This document shows positions 17,363 to 25,836 of a DNA stretch of 64,000 nucleotides, piece by piece. A model generated the notes under the pieces. It searched no databases. It had not been told where the DNA came from and saw only the letters and a program-made list of their open reading frames with translations. A program made the position numbers and the translations under genes. Positions within the stretch are counted from its first letter, which is position 1. Every line of letters starts with the position of its first letter. This DNA comes from Streptomyces sp. 135 (GTDB taxonomy: Bacteria; Actinomycetota; Actinomycetes; Streptomycetales; Streptomycetaceae), in the NCBI RefSeq assembly GCF_020026305.1, contig NZ_CP075691.1, positions 6,820,001 through 6,884,000 of the forward strand, given 5' to 3'.

Positions 17363-17836
17363 GTGACCGATCGAGACAGGTCCGGGCCGGCGGCCGGGGC
17401 GCGGGGCGACTCCATCGAGATCATTCAGCGCGAGATGACGGCCTTTGCCCGGCGGGCGCGCGCCACCGCTGCCCGGATGCACCCCGAGCTCTCGCTCGTC
17501 TCCTTCACGCTGCTCGGTCATCTGGAGCACCAGGGCGGCTGCCGGGCCACGGATCTGGCCGCGCACTACACCCTCGACAAGTCGACGATCAGCCGACAGG
17601 TGGGGGCGCTGGAGAAGGCCGGGCTCGTCGAGCGGCGGCTCGACCCGGCCGATCACCGGGTGCACGTCCTGCACCTCACCGAGCGCGGCCACGAGGTGCT
17701 GGCGCAGGTCGGCGCCGCCCGCAGGGTGGCGTTCCAGGAGCGGCTGGCGGACTGGAGCGGGCCCGACCTGTCGCAGTTCGCGGAGTATCTGCTGCGCTAC
17801 AACGAGGCCGCGGAGCGCGAGGCGGGCGTCGAGTAG
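17363..17836 (+). CDS. MarR family transcriptional regulator
   Basis: A 157-aa winged-helix regulator. The recognition region is RATDLAAHYTLDKSTISRQVGALEKAGLVERRLDPADHRVHVLHLTERG (about 56-104), with the DxRxxxxxLTxxG wing of MarR present as DHRVHVLHLTERG. Flanking helices form the dimer interface. GTG 17363 follows GGGAGAGGGAG. It probably represses itself and the divergent membrane protein through the dyads between them. The inducer is unknown. Confidence 0.9.
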   Translation: MTDRDRSGPAAGARGDSIEIIQREMTAFARRARATAARMHPELSLVSFTLLGHLEHQGGCRATDLAAHYTLDKSTISRQVGALEKAGLVERRLDPADHRVHVLHLTERGHEVLAQVGAARRVAFQERLADWSGPDLSQFAEYLLRYNEAAEREAGVE

Positions 17837-17868
17837 GGGGAGGGGGCGGCAGTGGGATGCGAAGTGGA

Positions 17869-17898
17869 TTGCACGAGACGTCTCGTCTCGTTTAAGAT
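17869..17898 (+). promoter_or_regulatory. Promoter of mgt with an internal perfect palindrome
   Basis: TTGCAC (17869-17874) and TAAGAT (17893-17898) are separated by 18 bp. The 14 bp perfect palindrome ACGAGACGTCTCGT (17873-17886) fills most of the spacer and touches the -35, so a bound repressor would block polymerase. Six bases separate the -10 from the ATG at 17905, predicting a leaderless mRNA. Confidence 0.65.
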
Positions 17899-17904
17899 CG
17901 GTGC

Positions 17905-19122
17905 ATGACCCCGCCTCGCCCCGCCCACATCGCCATGTTCTCGATCGCCGCCCACGGGCATGTGAACCCGAGCCTCGAAGTCCTCCGGGAACTCGTCGCC
18001 CGCGGTCACCGCGTCACGTACGCCATCCCGCACGTCTTCGCGGAGAAGGTCGCCGAGACCGGCGCCGAGCCCAGACCCTACGAGACGACCCTGCCGTCAC
18101 CGGACGACGACCCGGAGGCCTGGGGCACGGAACTGGTCGACAACCTCGAACCGTTCCTCACCGACGCGATCCACGCCCTGCCGGAGCTGGCCCGTGCCTA
18201 CGAGGGCGACGAACCCGACCTCGTCCTGTACGACATCACGTCCTACCCCGCGCGCGTCCTGGCCCGCCGCTGGGGCGTCCCCGAGATCTCCCTCTCACCG
18301 AACCTCGTCGCCTGGGACGGATACGAGGAGGAGGTCGCCGAGCCGACGAAGGCGCAGCTGAGGGCCTCCGAGCGCGGCCGTGCCTACCTGGCGCGCTTCA
18401 CCTCCTGGCTCGCGGAGAACGGCATCACCCAGGGCCCCGACTCCTTCGTCGCCCGGCCCCCGCGCTCCCTGGTGCTGATCCCGAGGGCCCTCCAGCCGTT
18501 CGCCGACCGGGTCGACGGGCGCGTGCACACCTTCGTCGGCGCCTGCCAGGGCGAGCGCGCGGAGCAGGGGGAGTGGGAGCGGCCCGCCGGTGCGCGCAGG
18601 GTGCTGCTCGTCTCGCTCGGTTCGGCCTTCACCAAACAGCCCGACTTCTACCGCGAGTGCGTCAAGGCCTTCGGGGGCCTGCCGGGCTGGCACGTCGTGC
18701 TCCAGATCGGCAAGCACGTCGACGCGGGGGAGCTCGGTGAGGTGCCGGCGAACGTCGAAGTGCACCGGTGGGTGCCGCAGTTGGCGGTCCTGCGGAAGGC
18801 GGACGCGTTCATCACGCACGCCGGCGCGGGCGGCAGTCAGGAGGGGCTCGCCACCGCGACACCGATGGTGGCGGTGCCGCAGGCCGCCGACCAGTTCGGC
18901 AACGCCGACATGTTGCAGGGGCTCGGCGTCGCCCGTCATCTGACGAGGGAGGAGGCGACCGCCGAGGCGTTGCGCGAGGCGGTTCTCGCGCTGGTCGAGG
19001 ATCCGGAAGTCGCCCGCAGGCTGTCCGGGATCCAGGCCTCGATGGCGGCGGAGGGCGGCACCCGGATGGCGGCCGACCTCATCGAGGAGGAGCTGGCGAA
19101 GGCGCGGGCCGAGCGGTCGTGA
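17905..19122 (+). CDS. mgt: Macrolide-type glycosyltransferase (MGT/OleD family)
   Basis: A 405-aa GT-B, GT1-family enzyme that transfers glucose from UDP-glucose to hydroxyls of macrolides or other aglycones. The HGHVNP acceptor-site motif at about residues 14-19 contains the catalytic His. The C-terminal donor-binding motif is VHRWVPQLAVLRKADAFITHAGAGG-type (about 290-315), with the FITHAG segment typical of MGT. There is no signal or membrane segment. In Streptomyces lividans and S. antibioticus homologues inactivate macrolides. Here it has a promoter with an internal palindrome and a likely leaderless transcript. No regulator gene of its own is adjacent apart from the upstream marR. Confidence 0.85.
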   Translation: MTPPRPAHIAMFSIAAHGHVNPSLEVLRELVARGHRVTYAIPHVFAEKVAETGAEPRPYETTLPSPDDDPEAWGTELVDNLEPFLTDAIHALPELARAYEGDEPDLVLYDITSYPARVLARRWGVPEISLSPNLVAWDGYEEEVAEPTKAQLRASERGRAYLARFTSWLAENGITQGPDSFVARPPRSLVLIPRALQPFADRVDGRVHTFVGACQGERAEQGEWERPAGARRVLLVSLGSAFTKQPDFYRECVKAFGGLPGWHVVLQIGKHVDAGELGEVPANVEVHRWVPQLAVLRKADAFITHAGAGGSQEGLATATPMVAVPQAADQFGNADMLQGLGVARHLTREEATAEALREAVLALVEDPEVARRLSGIQASMAAEGGTRMAADLIEEELAKARAERS

Positions 19123-19259
19123 CGTGACGCTCCGTGACGTGGTTCGAGGTTCCACTCATTCGATAACACTCTGGTAACGCACCAATGTCCTGGAATGGCC
19201 ATTGACTTGCTCCGAACAGTTGACCGTTACCCCCGGTGAAAGGTTGCACTCCGTAGATC

Positions 19260-19289
19260 TTGTTCCTTGGGCGAATACTTCCCTAGCGT
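19260..19289 (+). promoter_or_regulatory. Candidate promoter of the CDP-alcohol phosphatidyltransferase gene
   Basis: TTGTTC (19260-19265) and TAGCGT (19284-19289) are 18 bp apart in the 206 bp AT-richer gap before the gene. Other TTGAC motifs occur at 19202 and 19220, so the true start point is uncertain. Confidence 0.35.
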
Positions 19290-19328
19290 GAAATGAACTT
19301 TCGTCGAACGCCAGGAAGTTGACCCCAC

Positions 19329-20321
19329 ATGCGTCGAGACATACCGCCCCTCGCCGAGGTGCGTCGCATCACCCAGAAGAAGCGCGACGCGTGGTGGACC
19401 GTGTTGCTTGTCGACCCGGTCGCCACGCCGCTCGTGCGGTTCACCGCGATGCGTACGAGAATCACGCCCAACCAGATCACGTGGGGCGCGTTCCTTCTCG
19501 GTCTCGGCTCCGCCGCGTGCTTCGCGTTCGGCGACTGGAAGTGGCTCGCCCTCGGCGCCGTCATCTACCACCTGAGCTTCATCCTCGACTGCATGGACGG
19601 CAAGGTCGCCCGTCTGACCGGGCAGGGCTCGGTCTTCGGCGCCTGGCTCGACTTCGTCTTCGACCGCATCCGCGTCATGGTGTGCGGCGTCGCCCTGATG
19701 GGCGGCCAGTACGAGCGCACCGGCGACACCCTGTACATCTGGCTCGCGCTCGTCGTGGTGGCGCTGGACACCCTGCGGTACATCAACTCGCTGGAGATCT
19801 TCAAGATCCGCCACTCCATGCGCAAGCAGATCAAGTCGCGCATGAGGGCCGCGCGACGCGCGCAGAACCAGGCGGAGCTCGCCTTCATGGAGGACCTGCT
19901 GCGGGACAACCCCTCGGCGGACATCGAGCAGGACCTCCAGCGGGCCGCGGGCGAGGCCGCCTACGACCCGCAGGAGCCCGTGGCCACCGGTGTCGACGGG
20001 GAGGCGGCACCGGTGGCCCCCAAGCCCCAGGTGATCGACCTGCACCAGGAGTTCCGGCAGAAGTTTCCGGCCTACCTGCGGGCCCGCTCCTTCCTGCTGC
20101 GCCACCGCATCCGCGCGCACCTGGTGAGCGGCATCGAGTTCCAGATGGGCGTCTTCATGATCGGCCCGCTCTTCGACGTCGTGGTGCCCGCGACGATCGT
20201 GTCCGGCGCGCTGCTGCTCGTGTTCGAGCTCGCCATCATCTACAAGCTGCTGCTCTCGACGAGGGACTTCACTCGGACCATCGACTCCTTCGAGGAGAAG
20301 AAGGTGCCGGTCGCGGCCTGA
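19329..20321 (+). CDS. CDP-alcohol phosphatidyltransferase family membrane protein
   Basis: A 330-aa integral membrane enzyme. The family signature D-G-x2-A-R-x8-G-x3-D-x3-D is visible as MDGKVARLTGQGSVFGAWLDFVFD (about residues 97-120). Such enzymes displace CMP from a CDP-linked donor with an alcohol acceptor to make phospholipids or inositol phosphates. Hydrophobic helices flank the motif, and two more lie at the C-terminus. A 70-residue soluble, charged insertion (about 175-245) separates the halves, which makes the protein longer than classical PgsA. Acceptor and donor are not evident. It stands alone, followed by a strong hairpin. Confidence 0.85.
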   Translation: MRRDIPPLAEVRRITQKKRDAWWTVLLVDPVATPLVRFTAMRTRITPNQITWGAFLLGLGSAACFAFGDWKWLALGAVIYHLSFILDCMDGKVARLTGQGSVFGAWLDFVFDRIRVMVCGVALMGGQYERTGDTLYIWLALVVVALDTLRYINSLEIFKIRHSMRKQIKSRMRAARRAQNQAELAFMEDLLRDNPSADIEQDLQRAAGEAAYDPQEPVATGVDGEAAPVAPKPQVIDLHQEFRQKFPAYLRARSFLLRHRIRAHLVSGIEFQMGVFMIGPLFDVVVPATIVSGALLLVFELAIIYKLLLSTRDFTRTIDSFEEKKVPVAA

Positions 20322-20341
20322 CCGCACGGGCCGGTACGACG

Positions 20342-20375
20342 CCGGGCGGGCCGGGGATTCCCCCGGCCCGCCCGG
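20342..20375 (+). terminator. Strong rho-independent-like hairpin
   Basis: CCGGGCGGGCCGGGG (20342-20356) pairs perfectly over 15 bp with 20361-20375 around a 4 nt loop, 20 nt after the stop of the phosphatidyltransferase gene. A short TGTTG follows rather than a long T run, as is common in Streptomyces. Confidence 0.8.
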
Positions 20376-20479
20376 TGTTGCGTATGGGGTGCAAAACGCT
20401 TGCTGTTACCTGGAGTTGGGGTGGGTGGGTCCCCAGATGTCCGTTCCGTCATGCCGGGGCCGGTTTGTTATTACAGAAC

Positions 20480-20492
20480 CTTGTTGAACAAG
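20480..20492. promoter_or_regulatory. Palindrome in the regulatory gap before the subtilisin gene
   Basis: CTTGTTGAACAAG is a perfect 13 bp dyad in the 296 bp AT-richer gap (20376-20671) that precedes the protease. No confident -35/-10 pair was found. The rest of the gap holds no gene that I can support. Confidence 0.4.
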
Positions 20493-20671
20493 TCACAGCT
20501 GCATGAAGGTATTGATCTGCGCGCGTCAATCGGTCAGGGTTTCGTCCCAACACCCGGAGATCTTCCGGGCGTCAGGGCGCGTCGCGACGAACTTGTCGCC
20601 GTGGCACAGCTCTGGCAAGACAGCTGAATACCCCCCACACCCCCCACACAGCACTGAGGAGACCCCTCTTC

Positions 20672-21880
20672 ATGGCAACACACAAGCGCGCTCGCACGAT
20701 GAAGCTCACCGCCGCGATAGCCACCGCCGCCACCGCGGTCGGTGTGACGGTCTTCGCCACCTCGTTCGCCGGAGCGGCCACCCCCGCCGAGGGCAAGGTG
20801 TACGGCCTGGACGCCAAGGGCGCCGTCGCCGGCAGCTACATCGTGATGCTCGACGAGAAGGTGAACAAGGACGCCAAGTCCGACCTCGCCGAGGAGTACG
20901 GCGGCGAGCTCAAGCGGAACTACTCCTCCGCGATCAATGGCTTCTCCGCCAAGGGCCTGACCGAGACCGAGGCCAAGCGCCTGGCAGCCGACCCGGCCGT
21001 CGGCAAGGTCGTCCAGTCGAAGAAGTTCACCATCGACGCCACCCAGGACAACCCGCCGTCGTGGGGCCTGGACCGCATCGACCAGGCGGACACCGCGGCC
21101 GACAAGAAGTACACCTACCCGGACGCGGGCGGCGAGGGCGCCACCGCGTACGTCATCGACACGGGCGTCCGCGTCAGCCACAAGGACTTCGGCGGCCGCG
21201 CCGTCTCCGGCTTCGACGCCGTGGACAACGACGACAACGCCGACGACGGCAACGGCCACGGCACGCACGTCGCCGGCACCATCGCCGGTGACGCGCACGG
21301 CGTCGCCAAGAAGGCGAAGATCGTCGCCGTCCGTGTCCTGGACGACCAGGGCTCCGGCACCACCGAGCAGGTCGTGGCGGGCATCGACTGGGTCACCAAG
21401 AACCACCAGGGCCCCTCCGTCGCCAACATGAGCCTCGGCGGCGGCGCGGACGAAGCGCTCGACGCGGCCGTCCAGAAGTCGATCGCCTCGGGCGTCACCT
21501 ACGCGGTGGCCGCCGGCAACGAGTCGGCCGACGCCTCCCAGGGCTCCCCGGCCCGCGTGCAGGAGGCCATCACCGTCGCCTCCTCCACCAAGGACGACGC
21601 GCAGTCCGACTTCTCCAACTTCGGCTCCGCCGTGGACATCTACGCCCCGGGCTCGGACATCACGTCCGCCTGGAACACCGGTGACGACGCCACCAACACC
21701 ATCTCCGGCACGTCGATGGCGACCCCGCACGTCGTGGGCGCCGCCGCCCTCTACGTCGCCGCCCACCCGGACGCCAAGCCCGCCGACGTCGCCAAGGCCC
21801 TGACCGACGGCGCCACCCCGGACAAGATCTCCAACCCGAGCGAGGGCACGCCCAACAAGCTCCTGAAGGTCGTCGAGTGA
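20672..21880 (+). CDS. Secreted subtilisin-like serine protease (S8, proteinase K type)
   Basis: A 402-aa secreted endopeptidase preproprotein. Residues 1 to about 36 are a signal peptide. An I9 propeptide follows (SYIVMLDEKVNKDAKSDLAEEYGG to about residue 120), which acts as foldase and inhibitor. The catalytic domain has VIDTGV (Asp163), GHGTHVAGTIAG (His196), AAGNES (oxyanion Asn283) and GTSMATPHVVG (Ser348). The overall type is aqualysin or proteinase K. There is no C-terminal pre-peptidase extension. Identity is firm; the substrate is broad. Streptomyces use such enzymes to feed on extracellular protein. Confidence 0.95.
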   Translation: MATHKRARTMKLTAAIATAATAVGVTVFATSFAGAATPAEGKVYGLDAKGAVAGSYIVMLDEKVNKDAKSDLAEEYGGELKRNYSSAINGFSAKGLTETEAKRLAADPAVGKVVQSKKFTIDATQDNPPSWGLDRIDQADTAADKKYTYPDAGGEGATAYVIDTGVRVSHKDFGGRAVSGFDAVDNDDNADDGNGHGTHVAGTIAGDAHGVAKKAKIVAVRVLDDQGSGTTEQVVAGIDWVTKNHQGPSVANMSLGGGADEALDAAVQKSIASGVTYAVAAGNESADASQGSPARVQEAITVASSTKDDAQSDFSNFGSAVDIYAPGSDITSAWNTGDDATNTISGTSMATPHVVGAAALYVAAHPDAKPADVAKALTDGATPDKISNPSEGTPNKLLKVVE

Positions 21881-21900
21881 TCCTCGCCGCCCGCTGAGCC

Positions 21901-21939
21901 GCGGCCGCCGTGCCCACCCCCACGGGGCACGGCGGCCGC
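21901..21939 (+). terminator. 15 bp perfect hairpin after the protease gene
   Basis: GCGGCCGCCGTGCCC (21901-21915) pairs with 21925-21939 around a 9 nt loop, 20 nt past the protease stop and 14 nt before the next start codon. It should terminate the protease mRNA. The next gene's -10 lies immediately behind it. Confidence 0.8.
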
Positions 21940-21953
21940 TCTATCGTGTGCGC

Positions 21954-22505
21954 ATGGTGACCAAGAGATACGCGGCGCTGCTGCGCGGCATCAACGTGAG
22001 CGGCCACAAGAAGGTGCCGATGGCCCAGCTGCGCGCGCTCCTGGAGGGGCTCGGGCACGGCGGCGTACAGACGTACCTCCAGAGCGGCAACGCCGTCTTC
22101 ACCGCGGCCCGGGGCGACGAGGTCTCGCTCGCCGCGGGACTGCGGGCGGCGATCGAGGAGGAGCTCGGCTTCGCCGTCGACGTGCTGGTGCGCGACGGCG
22201 CGTATCTGCGGGCGGTGGCGGACGCCTGCCCCTTCCCGGCCGCCGGACTCCAGGGCAAGCAGCTCCACGTCACCTACTTCTCCGCGCCGGTCGACGCGGC
22301 CCGCTTCGCCGCCATCGACCAAACCTCCTGCCTCCCCGAGGAATTCAGACTCGGCGACCGCGCACTCTACCTGTACGCACCCGACGGCCTCGGCCGCTCC
22401 AAGCTCGCCGAACAGCTGTCGCGGCCCGCCCTGACCAAGGGCCTCGTCGCCACCACCCGAAACTGGAACACCGTCACCCGGCTCGTGGAGATGACCCGTG
22501 ACTGA
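21954..22505 (+). CDS. DUF1697 family protein
   Basis: A 183-aa cytoplasmic protein of DUF1697. The family signature is visible as YAALLRGINVSGHKKVPMAQLRALLEGLG and VQTYLQSGNAVF in the first 50 residues. No enzymatic role is known for the family. I chose ATG 21954 because TATCGT at 21942-21947 sits six bases before it, predicting a leaderless message; GTG at 21948 or 21957 are alternatives. It overlaps the next gene by 8 bp (GTG within its last codons), so the two are probably co-translated. Confidence 0.85.
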   Translation: MVTKRYAALLRGINVSGHKKVPMAQLRALLEGLGHGGVQTYLQSGNAVFTAARGDEVSLAAGLRAAIEEELGFAVDVLVRDGAYLRAVADACPFPAAGLQGKQLHVTYFSAPVDAARFAAIDQTSCLPEEFRLGDRALYLYAPDGLGRSKLAEQLSRPALTKGLVATTRNWNTVTRLVEMTRD

Positions 22506-22866
22506 CCGCACCCCCGCCGTGGAAGCCGCCATCGAGGGCGAGCTGCGCCTCCTCGACCCGGAGGTGCGCGCCTCGCCCGCTCTCTTCGAGGCGCTGCTGC
22601 ACCCCGAGTTCACCGAGTTCGGGGCCTCCGGGACGCGCTGGGACCGGAACTCGATCGTACGGGTCCTCACGGCCGCGCCGGCGCCCGCGAGCCGTCCCAC
22701 GACGACCTCGCACATGCGCGGCGTCCAGCTGGCCGACGACGTCGTGCACCTGACCTTCGACACGGACGACAACGGCCGCCGGGCGCACCGCAGTTCGCTG
22801 TGGCGGCGTACGGAGGACGGGTGGCGGCTCTGGTTCCACCAGGGGACGCTGTTCACCGAAGAGTGA
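22498..22866 (+). CDS. DUF4440/NTF2-like protein
   Basis: A 122-aa small protein of the NTF2-like fold (DUF4440 or SnoaL-type). It shows an N-terminal helix AIEGELRLLDPEVRASPALFEALL, HPEFTEFGASG, and the C-terminal strands RRAHRSSLWRRTEDGWRLWFHQGTLF. The family binds small molecules or acts as isomerase or dehydratase, but no activity can be assigned. GTG 22498 overlaps the end of the DUF1697 gene (GTGA), so expression is coupled. Confidence 0.82.
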   Translation: MTDRTPAVEAAIEGELRLLDPEVRASPALFEALLHPEFTEFGASGTRWDRNSIVRVLTAAPAPASRPTTTSHMRGVQLADDVVHLTFDTDDNGRRAHRSSLWRRTEDGWRLWFHQGTLFTEE

Positions 22867-22976
22867 GAGCGCGGGCTCGTACGCGCACGAGAGGTTCGGC
22901 AGCCGCAGAAGTGGCCCATAGGGACAGCCCCGCAATGGCCCACTGGCGAGCGCCACTCGCTGGCTAATGTCCCGGC

Positions 22977-23609
22977 ATGACCAAGACAGCCGTGCCACTG
23001 GACTCCCGCGCCCGCGTCGACTTCTACTTCGACCCGGCCTGCCCCTTCGCCTGGATCACCTCACGCTGGATGCTGGAGGTCGAACGCCACCGCGACCTCG
23101 ACCTCCGCTTCCACGTGATGAGCCTGTACTTCCACAACGCCGGCAACGACCTGCCGGACTGGTACCGGGATCTGGTCGACCGCTCGCTCGGCCTCACGCG
23201 GATCGCCGCGGCCGTCGCCGAACGGTACGGCGAGAAGACCCTCCGCGACCTCTACACCGCTTTCGGCACCCGGATCCACCAGGACAAGAACGAGGACTAC
23301 CAGGAGGTCGCCGCGACGTCCCTGGCCGAGCTGGGCCTGCCGGGCGAACTGGCGGCCGCGGCGGACGACGCGGCCGGCGACGAGGCGCTGCGCCGCAGCC
23401 ACGACGCCGGCAAGGACCCGCGGGCCGACGGCTACGTCGGTACCCCGACGATCCACGTCGACGGCACCGCCTGGTTCGGCCCCGTGCTGCGCGCGATCCC
23501 GCGCGGCGAGGAGGCGGCCCGGCTCTTCGACGCCTTCCGGGTCCTGGCGGGACACCCGGACCTCTTCGAGCTGAAGCGCACCCGGACGGGCGGCCTCGAC
23601 TTCTCCTGA
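22977..23609 (+). CDS. DsbA-family mycothiol-dependent nitroreductase-like protein (Rv2466c family)
   Basis: A 210-aa thioredoxin-fold protein that closely follows Mycobacterium tuberculosis Rv2466c: FYFDPACPFAWITSRWMLEV, FHVMSLYFHN, VGTPTIHVDGTAWFGPVL, IPRGEEAARLFD and ELKRTRTGGLDF. Rv2466c uses mycothiol to reduce substrates and activates nitro-prodrugs with a CPWC centre. Here the centre is C-P-F-A, so the resolving Cys is replaced by Ala, giving a monothiol site. Cis-Pro is kept in GTPTIH. TAATGT six bases before ATG 22977 suggests a leaderless transcript. Confidence 0.87.
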   Translation: MTKTAVPLDSRARVDFYFDPACPFAWITSRWMLEVERHRDLDLRFHVMSLYFHNAGNDLPDWYRDLVDRSLGLTRIAAAVAERYGEKTLRDLYTAFGTRIHQDKNEDYQEVAATSLAELGLPGELAAAADDAAGDEALRRSHDAGKDPRADGYVGTPTIHVDGTAWFGPVLRAIPRGEEAARLFDAFRVLAGHPDLFELKRTRTGGLDFS

Positions 23610-23622
23610 GGGCGCCGCCGGT

Positions 23623-24153
23623 TCAGCCGCCGGCGGGCGGCGCGGCGGGCAGCCGGGAGGTGAGCAGCAGGGTGGTCCTGCCGTTGTCCTCGGGCACGGC
23701 GCGGCCCTGCGTGTAGCCGAGGCGCTTGAGGACGGAGAGGGAGGCGGTGTTCTCCGAGTCCACGGTCGCGTGCACCTCGGCGAGCCCCAGCGCCTCATGG
23801 CCGTATGAGGTCAGAAGCCGCGCCAGCTCGGTCCCGAGTCCGAGGCCCCAGCTCTCCCGGGTCAGCCCGTAGACGATCTCGTGGCCGTCGAGCCAGCTCT
23901 CCGGAGAAGGCTTGATCTCGGCGTGCCCGACATAGCGCCCCTCGTACCGCACCGCCCAGACGGGGAAGCGCTCCTCGGCATAGATGAGGCTGAATATCCG
24001 CCCGAACAACGCCCGGTCCTCGGCAGCGCTCTGCACCCCGTCCCCGAACCAGCGCCCCACGGCCTCGTCCTGGAACAGCGCGACGAAATGTGCCTCGTCG
24101 GCGGCGACATAGGCCGAGAGCGAAAGACGTTCGGACCGCAGTTCGGGTGTCAT
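23623..24153 (-). CDS. GNAT family N-acetyltransferase (RimJ/RimL-like)
   Basis: A 176-aa acetyl-CoA-dependent acetyltransferase. It begins LRSERLSLSAYVAADEAHF, as RimJ/RimL-type enzymes do. The acetyl-CoA loop appears as LTRESWGLGLGTELARLL (about 109-126), and the C-terminal HATVDSENTASLSVLKRLGYT is characteristic. The substrate is unknown. TACCGT seven bases before ATG 24153 on this strand suggests a leaderless message. It converges with the DsbA-like gene. Confidence 0.88.
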   Translation of the reverse strand: MTPELRSERLSLSAYVAADEAHFVALFQDEAVGRWFGDGVQSAAEDRALFGRIFSLIYAEERFPVWAVRYEGRYVGHAEIKPSPESWLDGHEIVYGLTRESWGLGLGTELARLLTSYGHEALGLAEVHATVDSENTASLSVLKRLGYTQGRAVPEDNGRTTLLLTSRLPAAPPAGG

Positions 24154-24196
24154 CCGCGAGACGGTAGGGGGCGGGGGCGGGCGGGGGCAAGCGGTT

Positions 24197-25054
24197 TCAC
24201 CCCACCACCCGCGGCAACCCGATCGGATTGGGGAACGGCACGATGCCGGAGTTCACGATGGCGCGGGCCGCCGGGTGGAGGGCGGTGAGGAGGGTGTCCG
24301 TGGTGGGCTTGGGAAGGGGGCGCAGGAGGCGGTCCGTCAGGCGGTCCGTGTCGTCCTCTATCAACTCGCGTTCCGTCAGGCCCCGTTCCGTCACGCGGCC
24401 CGCCGTGTCGAGCAGGCCGCGGCCGCGCAGGCGGTCCGCCGCCGTCTGCCACTCCTCCTCCGTCCAGCCGCGGTCCTGGCGGATGCGGGCCGCGTCCACC
24501 CTGCCGGTCGCGGCGGCCAGGGCGAGGGCCTCGCGGGCGTCCAGGCCGTGGTCGGCGAGGACCGCGATGTGGGCGTCGCCGCGGAACTCCCGTACGCAGG
24601 TGACCAGTTGCCATAGGCGCTCCACCGGGTCCACGCGGTCCGTCAGGTCGCGGTTGGCGGCGAAGAGCGGGCGGGCCAGCGGTGGAGCCTCCTCGACCAG
24701 GGCCGTCAGTGGTCCGTTCGCCGCCGTGGTCAACACCGCGATGTCCGGGACCAGTTGGCGCAGCGCGCGGGCCGTGAGGCGGGCCCGCTCCTCGACGACG
24801 CGGTCCGGCGAGGCGTACTCCCAGGCCGAGGGGAGGGCGCGCGCCACCATGCCCGGTGCGAAGACGCCGAGCGCCGCCGAGGCGACGCCGGGCCCCACGC
24901 GGCCCATCGGCGCGGTGCGGGCGGCGAAGTACCCCATCCAGAAGCCCTTGAGGCCCACCGCCCGGCCGAGGCCGCGGCAGCGCTCCTCGAAGTAGATCAC
25001 CGCGTGCAGGGGTTCGGTCCGCAGCCAGAGCGTGCGGGAACGACTCGGGGTCAT
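24197..25054 (-). CDS. SCO6745-family (SalK-like) helix-turn-helix protein
   Basis: A 285-aa protein of the SCO6745 family, common in actinomycetes and of unknown role. It begins SRTLWLRTEPLHAVIYF and shows the characteristic GLKGFWMGYFAARTAPMG (about 38-55). A C-terminal helical region contains a likely winged helix (GWTEEEWQTAADRLRGRGLLDTAGRVTERG, about 199-228). The longest frame adds 107 residues running antisense over the chelatase gene, so ATG 25054 is preferred. Two Pro-rich terminal motifs (PFPNPIGLPRVVG) close the protein. Confidence 0.75.
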   Translation of the reverse strand: MTPSRSRTLWLRTEPLHAVIYFEERCRGLGRAVGLKGFWMGYFAARTAPMGRVGPGVASAALGVFAPGMVARALPSAWEYASPDRVVEERARLTARALRQLVPDIAVLTTAANGPLTALVEEAPPLARPLFAANRDLTDRVDPVERLWQLVTCVREFRGDAHIAVLADHGLDAREALALAAATGRVDAARIRQDRGWTEEEWQTAADRLRGRGLLDTAGRVTERGLTERELIEDDTDRLTDRLLRPLPKPTTDTLLTALHPAARAIVNSGIVPFPNPIGLPRVVG

Positions 25055-25065
25055 GGACCCACAAG

Positions 25066-25830
25066 CTAGGCCAGTGCGGGAATCCGCGCCAGAGGAGCAA
25101 CAGGGCAGGTGTCCGGCGCGTACGCCTCTTCGTAGCGCCGCACGAGCAGCCGCGCCACCGCCGGTGCGGGGCCGAGCACGTCCGCCAGTACGTCGGCCCC
25201 GGCGGCGCCCCGCGCGATGCGGTCCGGCAGGAAGCCGGGCGCGAGGACGTAGGGGGCGACGGCCACCCGCCGTACCTCCGGTACGTCCCGCAGCGCGCGC
25301 ACGGCGTCCTCCGTGCGCGGCAGAGATGCGGAGGCGAACGCAGGCCGCACGGCGCACCAACCGGTGTGCCGCCACTCCCGCGCGATGTCAGCGATCACTG
25401 CGATCGCCTCCGGGTCGGAGGACCCCGCCGAGGCCAGCACGACCCCGGTCGAGGACTTGTCGGCGGGGTCGAGCCCCGCCTCGTACAACCGCTGCTCCAG
25501 GGCCGAGAGGAGGAGCGGCGACGGGCCGAGGACCGCCGCCCGGCGGATGCGCAGACACGCGGGGGCCTCGCGCAGCACCGCGGGGATGTCCGCCTTCGCG
25601 TGGAACGCGCGCGTCAGGAGGAGGGGAAGCGCCACGACGTCCCGTACGCCTTCGGCCGCGAGCCGGTCCAGCACGGCCGGTACGGAGGGTGTGTCGAAGT
25701 CGAGGAAGGCCGTCTCCACCCGCAGCCCGGGGCGCAGCGACCGTACCCGGCGCGCCAGCGCGTGCACGGTCGCGGCGTGCCGCGGGTCGCGGCTGCCGTG
25801 GGCGATGACGAGAAGTACGGGACGTCGCAT
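25066..25830 (-). CDS. Sirohydrochlorin chelatase (CbiX/SirB-like)
   Basis: A 254-aa class II chelatase that inserts Fe2+ (or Co2+) into sirohydrochlorin. It opens LLVIAHGSRDPRHA (metal-binding His about residue 10) and has VVALPLLLTRAFHAKADIP with the second His near 76. The C-terminal half repeats the fold (VAPYVLAPGFLPDRI). It is the last gene of the sulfate assimilation cluster, 6 bp after the permease gene. Its product siroheme is the cofactor of the sulfite reductase at the front of the operon, so ferrochelatase is the likeliest activity. Confidence 0.88.
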   Translation of the reverse strand: MRRPVLLVIAHGSRDPRHAATVHALARRVRSLRPGLRVETAFLDFDTPSVPAVLDRLAAEGVRDVVALPLLLTRAFHAKADIPAVLREAPACLRIRRAAVLGPSPLLLSALEQRLYEAGLDPADKSSTGVVLASAGSSDPEAIAVIADIAREWRHTGWCAVRPAFASASLPRTEDAVRALRDVPEVRRVAVAPYVLAPGFLPDRIARGAAGADVLADVLGPAPAVARLLVRRYEEAYAPDTCPVAPLARIPALA

Positions 25831-25836
25831 GGCGGG

